Positions 35,201 to 45,753 of a DNA stretch of 64,000 nt are shown in pieces. Below the pieces are notes generated by a model. That model ran no database searches, was not told where the DNA came from, and saw only the letters and a program-made list of their open reading frames with translations. The position numbers were made by a program, and so were the translations under genes. Source of the stretch: Cymodocea nodosa (lineage: Eukaryota > Streptophyta > Magnoliopsida > Alismatales > Cymodoceaceae); contig JAZBRI010000003.1 in the NCBI GenBank assembly GCA_036874045.1, forward strand, positions 3,422,501 through 3,486,500. The letters run 5' to 3'. The number at the start of each line of letters is the position of its first letter. Position 1 is the stretch's first letter.

Positions 35201-36808
35201 TAGCTTTTCTGACGGTGACGATGATGATTGCTGCAGGCCTGGTCGTCGTCAGAGGAGACAAGCAAGTGGCACCGGGATCTGAGGAGGGCGGCGGCGGCGG
35301 CAGCCGGATGGTCCAGGCAGATCTCTCTCCGGAGGTAAGCACAGTAGGAGTGGTAGGCCGTGGGCGTGACGTTGAGGTGGAAGCTGAGGCCGAACAGGAA
35401 CTCCCTCTCCATGAAGTTCATCTCCAGCGTGCTGATCCCTCCCACCTTTGCGAAGTACGCGTTGTTGTAGCATCTGCATGCCCATATTCAATTATCAATT
35501 ATATCTCATATTCATAAGTACGTACTCCAATTTAATCAAAAACACATGCATATATGAATGCCAAAGGCACATCGATCAGTTGTCTATCCCATCCACTTAC
35601 TACTTGTATAATTACTAACAATCGTCGAATTTGTATGATTATGAGGATGTGTGGATGATCTTAATTAATTATTCCATCGACTGCTCCCTACCCATTAATT
35701 AGCTAAAAGCCAATGGCTTGTTGCTGGTCTCAACTCTTGATCGGCAAGCTGCTGCTGCTGCTGCAAGTTGTTTCCACGCGCGTTGCCATGCTGGAGTATA
35801 TATATATTTATTTATTTAATGGTTGTCTTCTTCCCATTAGTTGTCACCGACCGACGGGTGGATGGGACGACAGAAGCCTTGGGTTGCTTTGCTTGCATGC
35901 ATGGATATCGTCGACGCTTCCGCCAGCTGCATTTTTGTTGAATTGAATTTTTATAATTACAAATTTTGTAATTTGATTAGAAGATCAAGTTAAGTATTAA
36001 TCTCAAGCCATCACTCAACTAATTACATATGAGCTTATATGCCTCCACGTTGGTTAGTTTAATCGATAAATTAGATCATGAGGCTGGCGGGGCAGATGCA
36101 TGTATATGCGTACGCTTGACTTTTCCAGTTGGCAAAGTGGACCAAAGAAGAAGACAACAAACCAACAGGTACAGTACAGTTGGGCCGGTCCGCCTCCCGC
36201 CTTCTTTATTCTTCCGGATCAGATCTCATGGAATGGCCTTTTAATTTCCGAAAAGAACTCTGAACTAGTTGATGGTACAGAATTGAAGCCCAACTGTAGT
36301 CTAAACTAGCTCTTCTTGTCTTGAATGTTGCTAATATTGCTCATTGGAACTGAGCAATACATACATGTATGTATGTAATAGTCGACATAATTAATTAATC
36401 GATGCAGTGGGCATTATATAAGTAAGTAGGATCAATATATCAAGAGATCGAACAGAAGGGTTGGATCGATGCTCACATGTCGTCCATGAACTTGGCGGCC
36501 ACCATGACGCTGGTGACGAGTAGACGGTGGACGCTGAAGGAGTCGAGGACGAGGAGGGGGTGGTTCCGGGAGAGGCGGTCGAGGTAGATGAAGGCGACGA
36601 CGTAACAGCAGGGACTGCAGTTGGCGTAGGTGAAGATCCTCTCCATGTAGCTGCCAATGCTGATGGCCGGCCGGGTCAAGCTGTGGAAGACGGTCACCGG
36701 CGGCTTCTGCACCATCTCCAGACTCCGGCGAGCGTCGTTGGACTCCGCCATCCTGCGCAGGAGTGACGACAGGAGCGCCACGAACCTCGGCAAAGCAGGT
36801 GGCGCCAT
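35200..36808 (-). CDS. U/P-type cyclin (CYCU4-like)
   Basis: Two exons on the minus strand, 36808-36477 and 35473-35200 (TAG), give 201 residues, the usual size of plant U-type (P-type) cyclins. These small cyclins resemble yeast Pho80, bind CDKA and have been linked to nutrient- and hormone-controlled growth. The cyclin box holds RPAISIGSYMERIFTYANCS, PCCYVVAFIYLDRLSRNHP, LLVTSVMVAAKFMDD and, across the 1003-bp intron, ICYNNAYFAKVGGISTLEMN and FLFGLSFHLNVTPTAYHSY. Intron position and phase fit the family as I recall it. The C-terminal tail has a short poly-Ala run and a His/Arg-rich end, which is not conserved. Both exons are GC-rich. An AT-rich MITE-like fragment sits in the intron (35937-35990). 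Family CYCU4 is likely, but the exact member cannot be assigned. Confidence 0.94.
35937..35990. mobile_element. Fragment of the AT-rich MITE-like family, copy C
   Basis: GAATTTTTATAATTACAAAT followed by TTTGTAATTTGATTAGAAGA closely matches 18994-19040 (GAGTTTTTATAATTATAAAT...). It lies within the cyclin intron; the ends are not defined. Confidence 0.35.
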
Positions 36809-39800
36809 TGCTATCCGTCTGTCAGCTGTCCTCGATCCTCACAAATCCAGCACACACACAAATACATATATATGTATGCGAAGCAACACCAGCGACTTGA
36901 GTAGACCGGTGGGTAAAAAATTTAGGCAAGAGGAGCCCCGGACAGCACATGGGAGGGAGGAGATCACATGGACATGTGATCCGTCGATCACAACCCAGCA
37001 AAAATAAAACCGATCACAACTGTATAATTAAATAAATAAAATACTAAGCCATCATCGACTACCACAGTTGGCGCGCGCGCGGTGAATACAAAAGAACCAA
37101 CCTCATTAATTATCAAAAAAAACTAAAACGCTAACATTACGTACAGAAACAACGCCGTGATGAATTAATATGTATATATGTGTGTGTGTGTGTGTGTGTG
37201 TGCGTGCTGCTGTTCTTCATGCTCTACGTCGTCCACCAGACGAAATGTCCGCCTGGGCTGCTGCGAATTTAATCTGCTGTCTGTCAGATCGGATCGAGTT
37301 CATCGTCTGATTAATTTTAAACAAGGAAAGATCTTAATTCGTTAGAATTAATCCGATCGAGAAACAAGTGCCTCTAATCAGTTCGAATCATTATAATCGG
37401 TTGCAGTAAACGTGCATGCATGTGTGTTCTTGACCCATCTGATCGAAATAATATACAAGGAAAATTTTGATTCGAATCTGCACGAGGAGACTTCTGAAGT
37501 ACAATAATTGTACATATATAGAAGATCAATATATGAGAATTAATTTGGAATATGAATTGTGGACAATTAGACTCGAGTTGGAGGCGAGCAAAAGAAGGAC
37601 TGTGTTTACGTTTCGGTTGGCCGGCCTAATTAATGCAATTAAATCTGAATTCTGAACTTGATTATTTGCATCTATCATGGAAAATTCTGAATTGGTAGAT
37701 GAAGTAAAGAATGTGCACATATTGATCGTGTCTTTATAACCAAAGGAAGGAAAGGACTGTAGATTAGACGTTAACAACCATGGAAGATTGTCGTTTAATT
37801 TGGAAAAAGAAGGCACCCATCCGTTCCGTAACCAAAGGAAAGAGGAAAAAAAGGTGGGGGGTAGAGGCTGTGTCTCACGGCTAACATTATGTTAGTCGTA
37901 AGACTCTTCTTCATTCTCTACATGTAAGACTTTTTTTAATGTTTTCTCTCACTTACAACTGATCTGTATGTCTAAAAGTATCCCTAAATGGACATATGTG
38001 AAACATATTCTGATAACATGTAAACTATTTCATTTTAAAATAAATTGTTATTAAGGTGGTGTGGTGTGGTGTTGGCGGTGGCGGATGTGATCCACCTTTC
38101 CATGCACAGCTGTGATGAACCCCATCCAACTCAACTGGATGAAAACGAATGTAGGAGGAGGAGCCCATCAATACCCCACTCCTTCTGGTTGATCCTCTTT
38201 TTATTAATTCCATACCATCGAAAGATGTACAGTTCTCGTTTGCTTTTTCATGCAGGCTAGTCATGTTTTGGATTTGTTTCTATCATGTATCGTACATATC
38301 ATCTTAAAGCAACTGCAACAACTTAATTAATCAAAAGCAACATCATCAAGATTTAAAGCCTGTAAAAATCATTAAAGTTGTTAAAAAATATTACATACCA
38401 TCGAAAGATGTACAGGTTCCTCACTTGTTTTTTCATGCTAAACGTATCATGGAGAAGTATACAGATCAGTTTGTGTACTGCAATGAGCATGCTTCCCATT
38501 TGTTCTATATTTCCATTGCTAATCATGTTTTGGAGTGCTGCAACAATTTCTCTCTGTTTTTGTTATGTCATTCGAGCCAAGAAGAGTGAAAGAGAGAGGC
38601 CATCCTTTCATTTTCCTTCCCAAAAACTTAGGTCTCGGCATTTAATTTCATCTATTCGATCTCGAAAGTTCAAGGTTATGTCATTTTTCATGGATTTTGA
38701 TTATTTTTCTTACGACATGCATGTACATGTGCTGCTTCAAGTTTCTGCCATAAGAAGTTTATACGTTGCATTTAGTATTTATATATATTCGGCTTAAATA
38801 TGAGCTGTAGCCTGTTTAAGCATTCATCCTTACATCTTATTTCTTGTTGACAAACTAAGACTTGCATTCCTCTCCTTCCTTTTCTATTGGTTATAAGGCA
38901 GAGGTAGAAAATAAATTTCTTTCTTTAGCTTTTCTGATATACAAATTGTACATAAAAGAGGTTCACTGTCCCCCCCCCCCCCGGTAATATATACATAGGG
39001 AAAGCATTCATCGACGAAGAAGGATTTGCCTTGAAATGTGGATGTATTTTAATCAATCGACTTATATATCAGTGAACTTAAAGAAGGGTTTCTTCAAGCT
39101 TCTCCATTGCTTTTACCATTTTCTTCCTGTCTTCACATTGAGGTTTGACCTTTTCTAATTACATCGATCTCATAATACAATACTTGGATATATATATATA
39201 TAGACAGATGCATGCATGCATGCATGTACCATCAAGTTCTTAATGTACCCAACACTGCCTGCATAAGGCGGTCAGTCGGATAATCATAATTGAAATAAGA
39301 TGATAGTCAACAACATGTACCATCAAGTTAATTAAAATTTAGTATATTTATGTTATAAGTGTTGGCAATAAATTAATTTGATGGTTGACTGGGATTCCTT
39401 GTATATCATCACGTTATTGCGAATTCTGCCTGTCCCGAGTGTTCCATCTCTATCACCACCATTAATGGGAATATAAACACTCAAGACTACCACAAAACTT
39501 GGGTTTTCTCTATGCCTCTTCCTTCCATCCTTTTGCCGTAAAAATCAACGGCCATATGCATCTTTCTTGTCTTGCCGTGGGCTACTACTCTCTTCGTCAT
39601 TTTTCCTTCCATCATTCTCCAAATTAACACGGTGGTCCGGGATATCATATGCATCTGCAGAATTATAATTACGCCTGTATAATTTATTCATTTTCTTGCC
39701 TAGACTCATTTCAACTTAATTTATCAACTCAGCTTACTTGAGTTGGGTTTCAAGCGTTAATTCTTGGAAAAGAGGCATGCGGTTTGCGTCGGTCTTTAGA

Positions 39801-39949
39801 TATTAAACCATCTACGCAAAGCCCATATTGACAAATTTATCGCTTTCGTTCAAAAATACCGAGAGATTATTAATTACATACTGAAGATTTAGATATTATT
39901 AAATACAACATTAGCAAAACGTTTCTTCTCCTCGTTAACAAAAGATTGG
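36809..39949. other. Intergenic, upstream of cyclin
   Basis: 3.1 kb. It includes the cyclin promoter (TATATAT near 36867 on the minus strand is a possible TATA box), a (TG)n microsatellite at 37179-37202, and a 22-bp perfect direct repeat CATACCATCGAAAGATGTAC(AG) at 38211 and 38394. There is also a C14-type homopolymer near 38970 and a GCATGCATGCATGCATG block near 39209. No gene seen. Confidence 0.6.
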
Positions 39950-41500
39950 GAGTAAATGTTGTTACTAATTTTAGGCTCATCTCTCTTTCTTAAAATCTTA
40001 GCCAACTGTTTGACTTTCATGCTTAGTTCTATTTTAAATTATATTGTTATTAATACCCAATGTGTCGTTTCAAAAGAAAGAAACATTTATGATTTCTTCC
40101 CTAGCTGCTACTCAAGAAATACTTCATCATGCATCATCTTTATAACAGAAAATTAAAAAGTTTTCGACTGATTCTGAGAAAACCTTCAATAATATTAATC
40201 GATCTCTTTTCTTTTCAAGTACGTAAAGGGACTAGACTTCGGTGATAAGTGGCACAGGTAAATTAAAATGTATATCACGTCGACTAATTTCTCTCTACTT
40301 ATTAATAGAACCTCTAAACGTTATTTTAAAAGTTCTAATGGGATTCCTTGTCGTTGAATTCTTCCTAGATAAAATTATTTATTGAGCTAAGGAAAGTAAT
40401 CTTATTAAAGGTGTGTCAACTTTCCCAGTAATGGCCCCTATCCTGCAATATATTGATGACTCGATTTTCTTCCTTGAACCTTTCATTCAAAATATATTAA
40501 ACGTCAAATGAATTCTCTGCATTTCACAAGCTATCTTGGGACTCAAAATTAACTTTCCAAGTCCTCTCTGGTAGGTATAAATCTGGATGATGTTATCGTT
40601 AATTCTTTTTGTAATATTTTAGGCTGTAAAGCCCAAAATCTTTCCATCACTTATTTGGGACTCCCTCTCTACCATAAAAAAGGTCTCCTTTTTCTCCTCA
40701 GCTCTGGTCTTAGTTCCATCCTAATTTATTATTTGTCTTTTTTAACATTTTCCTATTCAAGCGGAGAAGAACCGAAGAACATAGACAGACTTAGAAAGCT
40801 GTCTGCCTATCAAAACAAGGTATTGACTTCCTTTTAAATAATGCCGCCTCTAAACTTTTAGAGGTTTTTAATTCAATCAACCTTACTGGAGAAGGAGATA
40901 CCATCGCTTGGAACCCTTCTCCCTCGGAAGTCTTCATGTTACGATACCTTCACTAATGGCGGCTGGCTGGCTTGAGATTCAAACTTCATAATCAAATTGA
41001 AAAATTGAAGCTAGGTTCCCACTCAAGGAAAAAATTTTCATCCTGGTTTTGCATTCCTTGTAAAATAAAACCTTACTAAAAGAGGATGACAAGGTAGCAC
41101 CACTTGTTCTATTTGAAATTTGTATTTAAAGAAATCTAATCATATTTTTGTTGGTTGTGTGCTATTGCTAATGAAATCCGAACTAATTCCTTGCTGATGA
41201 TGATGATATGTTATGTCATTGTCCTAAGTCTTGGTACTCCCTCTTGACTTCATTTATTTGGAATTATTGGATGGAACATACTAATAATCATATTTTTGAT
41301 TGCCTAGCTAAAAAAATCATCTTAATATTTGAAAGCATGATTAATTTAACTAACTACTTTTTAGTTAAAATTTTTTCCTATAGACTGGAAAGCAGATGTT
41401 ATTTAAGAAACTCAATCCAATTAGGTTATAATGTTACATCTTCTGATAATACTGATATCAATACCGAACCTGTCAACTCCATTTTCTGTAGATTGAAAGA
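39950..41500 (+). mobile_element. Degenerate L1-type LINE remnant (RT and C-terminal region)
   Basis: In shifting + frames the sequence resembles a plant L1 polymerase. An RT piece near 40430-40560 reads ILQYIDDSIFFLEPF (the RT YADD box as YIDD), followed by ILGLKINF. LGCKAQNLSITYLGLPLYHK lies near 40620-40680, and a zinc-finger/C-terminal region at about 41208-41440 includes SFIWNYWMEHTNNHIFD. Stops and frameshifts are frequent and the 5' part is missing. The boundaries are estimates. Confidence 0.75.
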
Positions 41501-41777
41501 GAATACAACAACTAAGAGTTGTTTTCCTATTCTTTCTTTCTCCCACGGTTTGTATTACTCTTTTGCCTTGTGTTTACTTTCGAGCTTCCCCCCCCCCCAA
41601 TTGTGATGATGTAACTGAGGGTTGTCTTTAGTTAAGGCATCTCTGCTTCTACTACGATAGAAAGAAAAGAAAAGAAAAGAAAAGAAAAGAAATTCATCGC
41701 GTTCCAAGACATGCCTGTTTTCATAACAAATATGGACACTGCATATTTTCTTTTGTTTGATAAAAAACATCTGGTAG

Positions 41778-42434
41778 TCAAACAGATGAGGCGACCAACT
41801 GTTGATAAGAACAAGTAGAAGAAAGGCGCTCGTCATCGGCGGTAAGATCGATATGATCGCCACTCTTGTCGTGGACGTGAAGAATCTGGGTGGCCTTCCG
41901 ATCATCCTCGTGAGAGTGTGAACCTGCAGAATCGGAAGATACGGGAGGAGAGATATCATCATCCCTTGAACGAAATAGAGCATGGCAGATGATGATCGGC
42001 GCGCCCACGGCCAGTGACAGGAACAAGTGTTGGATGGCATGGGCTATCGCAAGCTGCACGAGGACGACGACGAGCAGCAGTCCAAACACGAGTCCGCGGT
42101 GGAGCACACGATGCAAGACCACGGAGTTGGGGAAGGCTGCCGACAACGTCAGGCACAAGGCGGCCACCTTGGAGTCGACCATCAGGAAGAAGACCGTCCC
42201 CGGCCTGCTCGGTCCCAGGACGAGGAGGAGAACCACCCATTGCATGACCGCGTAGTGCATCCGGAAGCACGCCAGGTTTCTCACCGCACGAACAACGGCC
42301 GCCTCGGCGTCGGTTGGGGTCTTGAAGGACTGCGTGCGGGCCAACCTCGTCAGGGCGACTTGGGTGGAGCGAACGTGCCCACGTGCACGCTGGAAGATCC
42401 CGGCGCCCAAGGTGGATGGCCGGAGCGTCGACAT
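41778..42434 (-). CDS. PRA1-family (prenylated Rab acceptor) membrane protein
   Basis: A single-exon minus-strand frame of 218 residues starts at the ATG at 42434 (MSTLRPSTLG). The open frame extends further upstream, but only with a GTG, so this ATG is the first usable start and has A at -3. PRA1 proteins act in the ER-Golgi-endosome system and bind prenylated Rab GTPases. The N-terminal half is soluble and basic and ends in RAVRNLACFRMHYAVMQWVV, like the NxxYFRxNY entry of the PRA1 domain. Two long hydrophobic stretches follow (about residues 63-95 and 115-155), then HALFRSRDDD, like the family's HAxxR end. A Ser/Asp/His-rich tail of about 45 residues follows. The gene is GC-rich. Similarity is moderate, so the subfamily is left open. 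Confidence 0.7.
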   Translation of the reverse strand: MSTLRPSTLGAGIFQRARGHVRSTQVALTRLARTQSFKTPTDAEAAVVRAVRNLACFRMHYAVMQWVVLLLVLGPSRPGTVFFLMVDSKVAALCLTLSAAFPNSVVLHRVLHRGLVFGLLLVVVLVQLAIAHAIQHLFLSLAVGAPIIICHALFRSRDDDISPPVSSDSAGSHSHEDDRKATQILHVHDKSGDHIDLTADDERLSSTCSYQQLVASSV

Positions 42435-43657
42435 TGTGAACGATGGATGGATAATGCCCTGATCCTCCCGTTTTACGTTTATTGCTTCGGCTTTCACATT
42501 AATCCAAGCTGATGCCACCGTTTTGACTTCCCCTAGTGAATGCGGTATCTTATTAAATAGAGTGAGGCGGACCAGGATTAATGTGTTTTTCCATTTTTTA
42601 AGTTAGTATTTTTTATATTCGTTAAAATTACAATTTCATGGAATTTAAACTGATGTTAAAAGAAGGGTAAAATATTTGAACTTATGTTACCACAACGTGA
42701 GCGGCCTTAAAAGAAGGGAAAAAAGAAGAAGGCTAGAATCGTGTTTTATTAAAACTAGCTAACAAAGAAAATAAGATACATCCAACACATGCTAATATGA
42801 TTCAATATAGGTCACACTTTTGCTTTATTCGGTGCATGAAAAGAAATCCTTCGCATAGGAGAAAACGTTTAAGAAGGGTATTAACGTAAAAAAAAATTGT
42901 TATTATATATTCAAGCAGGTGCATTGAACACCCTTGTTATTTGTATGTGCTTCTACCATTTAAGGAGATGGATCAATATTTTTCTATTTCCGAAATTGAG
43001 TTCTCTAATGATCAGAGTTGAAGTTAAGATGGATTAGATTATGTGTTACGTAATGGCTAACCATTAATTTACTCGAATCAACTCAGGTATTTAGTTGACC
43101 TGATTAAAAGTTGAGGTGGTTAACCATGACTACAGCAGGTCAATTAATGAGATTGTTCTATCTGACCTGGTTAATCATACAGGCCGTTAAACAATTATCC
43201 AATTAAGAGACCAACAAAATTAAAGCTAGTTAGCACTTGATCTCCAATATGTTATATTGATTGACAAAATTGATTCGGTCATTTTGATAAGAGTTGGATC
43301 AGGTAAATTACCACTCGTCGCAATCCAACACGCCCATTTTTACAGACCTACTTAGAGCTCCAATGACCGATGGAAATCAAACTAGAATCTTGTTTCTCGT
43401 TCCTTAAGTGCTTATGTTATATCAACCGATGGAAATGTAATATTAAATGATAAATCACCTAAAACAGTTGATATGTAGAAGTCAAGCAAGTTAACTCTTC
43501 ACCAAAAAAGGAGATGAGATGTGGTAGATGTAAACACTAAAGCCAAAACATGATGATCTCTTCTAACACAAAGAAAGCAGAGGCAGGAGAATTCAGGACC
43601 AACCTGTTCGTATACAAAAAGAGGGAGCTCTATATCAATAAACTATTTGTGGTTCAG
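42435..43657. other. Intergenic between PRA1-like gene and acidic-protein gene
   Basis: 1.2 kb, AT-rich, holding the PRA1-like promoter and the 3' UTR of the gene to the right. A patch at 43050-43200 repeats GGTTAACCAT/GGTTAATCAT and GACCTG motifs without a clear period. No gene seen. Confidence 0.6.
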
Positions 43658-45544
43658 TCAAATGTCCTGTAATTAGGAAAAAGAAACAAGAAAGCAACGC
43701 GATAGTTAGCCAACTCAAATTATAGAACAGGGAAGTATTCATTTGATGACAAAAAAAACTACTTTCTTCGACTAGCTGAAATATTGTGAAATCAACAGAC
43801 AGAGAAACGAGGAAATTTCAAGAGAGAGAATTGTACCTCTTCAGGGTAACCCCCAGGACGATGCCATCTGGGGGCATAATTTAAATTAATTCCTTTCCTT
43901 GCAGCTATTTCTAGGATGTCATGGCAGTCATGCTTCCTTTCAGAGACAGAGACAGCCGACCGTAGGTGAATGATGAGATCCTCGAGACAAGCAACAAGCT
44001 TTGAAGTGGCAGGAACCTCCTCCTGTTCATGTTGTGGATGCATGCTTGAGCTAGGAGAATCGACTGAAGCATCTTCTTTGGTCTGCTTGGACAATAATAA
44101 GCTTCTAATCAACAAAAGCAAGTCACCTGATTCAATGGCCTCAAGGTCATCGGCATCACCAGAAGCAAATTCATTTGCAACTTCCAGGCCAACTTCTCTG
44201 TTCCGCTTTGCCTCCGGTGATGGCACGAATGATTCTGGAAGACCGCGATGACGATGAACGGGAGAACTGGAAGAATGTTGGGCATGTCTGAACTCGGTAC
44301 AGGGATCCTCAAGTACCACATCCTTGCTTGCATCATTTTCATGGGAGTGAGGTACAGAAGACAACAGAGCATGTTTTTGGGGCGAAGGTGACACGGGGAC
44401 ATCAGCAGTAGTAGAAGCAACGCCAAAGGCGCCTACTGTTGTACCGTCCGGATTGGAAGAAGATGAGACACAACCATCATCATTCATCTTGTTTGCCTTC
44501 TTATTACCCAAAGATGACGTTGTTTCGGAGGAGCACTGATTGTCCACCGAAACGCTAGAGTGTCGAGGTGTCCCCACGTTTTGTAGGCGTTGTTGTTGCT
44601 CCCCTCCTCCTCCTCCCTGGGGGCTGGGTTTGGCAGGTGTGTCAACGCCAACGCCAGCTTGCGGAGGGGTGCAGGAGTGGTCAAAGGGGCAGTCAGAAAC
44701 GGACCGCGCGAAAATGCCGTTAGGATAATGGGAGATCACCTGATAGGGACAAGCGGGAAGTTTTGAAGTGGCGGGAACCGGCCGTATCACCCACTCTCCA
44801 TGTTGTGGATGCAAGTATGAACTAGGAGAATCGTCTGAAGCATCTCCTTTGGTCTGCTTGGACAACAAGCTTCTAACCAACATAGACAAATTACTTGGTC
44901 CAATGGCCTCAAGGTCATTAGCATCACCAGAAGCATGTTCGTTTGGAACTTCAAGACCCACACCTTTGTGCCGCTTTGTCTCCGGTGATGGCGTGAATGA
45001 TTCTGGAAGACAGCGATGACGATGAATGGGAGAACTGGAAGAATGTTGGACATGTCTGAACTCGGTAAAGGGGTCCTCAAGTACGAGATCCTTGTGTGAA
45101 TCATTTCCAAGGGATTGACGTACAGGAGTCGACAACAGAGCACGTTTTTTGGACCAGGGCGACAAGAAGACACCAGCAGCAGCAGCAGCAGACGAAAATG
45201 CAGATACTGTTGTACCGTCTGGATTGGGGGAAGATGAGCCACAGCCATCATCATTCATCGTGTTTTCCTTCTTATTACCCAAATATGTCGTTTCAGAGGG
45301 ACGTTGATTGTCCTCGGAAACCCTAGAGTGTCGAGGTGCCTCCATGTCTTGTAGGCATTGTTGTTGCTCCCGTCCTCCTCCTCCCTGCGGGCTTGGTTTG
45401 GCAGGTGTGTCAACCCCAACGCCAGCTTGCGGAGGGGTGCGGGAATGGTCGAAAGAGCTGTCGGAGACGGAACGCATGAAAATGCCGTCCGGATAATGGG
45501 AGGTCATCTGATAGGTGGGCTGTTGGTTCCGCTGTTCTGAGGTA

Positions 45545-45598
<54 letters not shown>

Positions 45599-45753
45599 AC
45601 GACGGAATAGGAAGTTGGACGGTGAGATTGGGCCCGGAGATGGTCGGTGACTTCGGACTCGGAGCCGTCGAGGCTGTTGGGGTCGTCCATCATGTGGTTA
45701 TCGCCAATGATCAACTCCGAGCTGCTGGAGTCGTAATCGTTGCAGAAACACAT
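43658..45753 (-). CDS. Unrecognised acidic protein with 18-Asp run and 255-residue internal duplication
   Basis: The minus-strand ATG at 45753 opens a frame of 653 codons to 43792. A GT donor after GGYPEE (43837/43836) and a CAG acceptor at 43667 suggest a final exon, 43666-43658, adding only Asp-Ile-stop (about 641 residues). I do not recognise the family. Residues 53-70 are 18 consecutive Asp, encoded by one GAT and 17 GAC codons. Residues 81-336 are repeated as 337 to about 590: both copies contain FDHS.TPPQAGVGVDTPAKP, SPQGGGG.EQQQ, NPDGTTV, LEDP.TEFRH.QHSSSSP, HRHR.LPESF.PSPE and LLSKQTK. Only the C-terminal about 50 residues (LEDLIIHLRSAVSVSERKHD ... GINLNYAPRWHRPGGYPEE) are unique. They are probably a folded segment, while the rest is Ser/Pro-rich and likely disordered. 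No signal or membrane segment. Nuclear location is only a guess. Confidence 0.75.
45547..45597. repeat. (GTC)17 trinucleotide microsatellite in coding sequence
   Basis: Seventeen perfect GTC units on the + strand encode, on the minus strand, 17 of the 18 Asp residues of the acidic protein. Purity at the codon level suggests recent expansion and likely length variation. Confidence 0.95.

Noticed and set aside
41959..42512. Long frames in other phases over the PRA1-like gene, including a 161-codon + frame
   Set aside because: Shadows caused by GC-rich coding sequence. Only the minus frame shows membrane segments and PRA1-like motifs.
44768..45326. + strand frames opposite the acidic-protein gene
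   Set aside because: They mirror the duplicated coding repeat, so similar frames appear twice; no independent evidence for genes.
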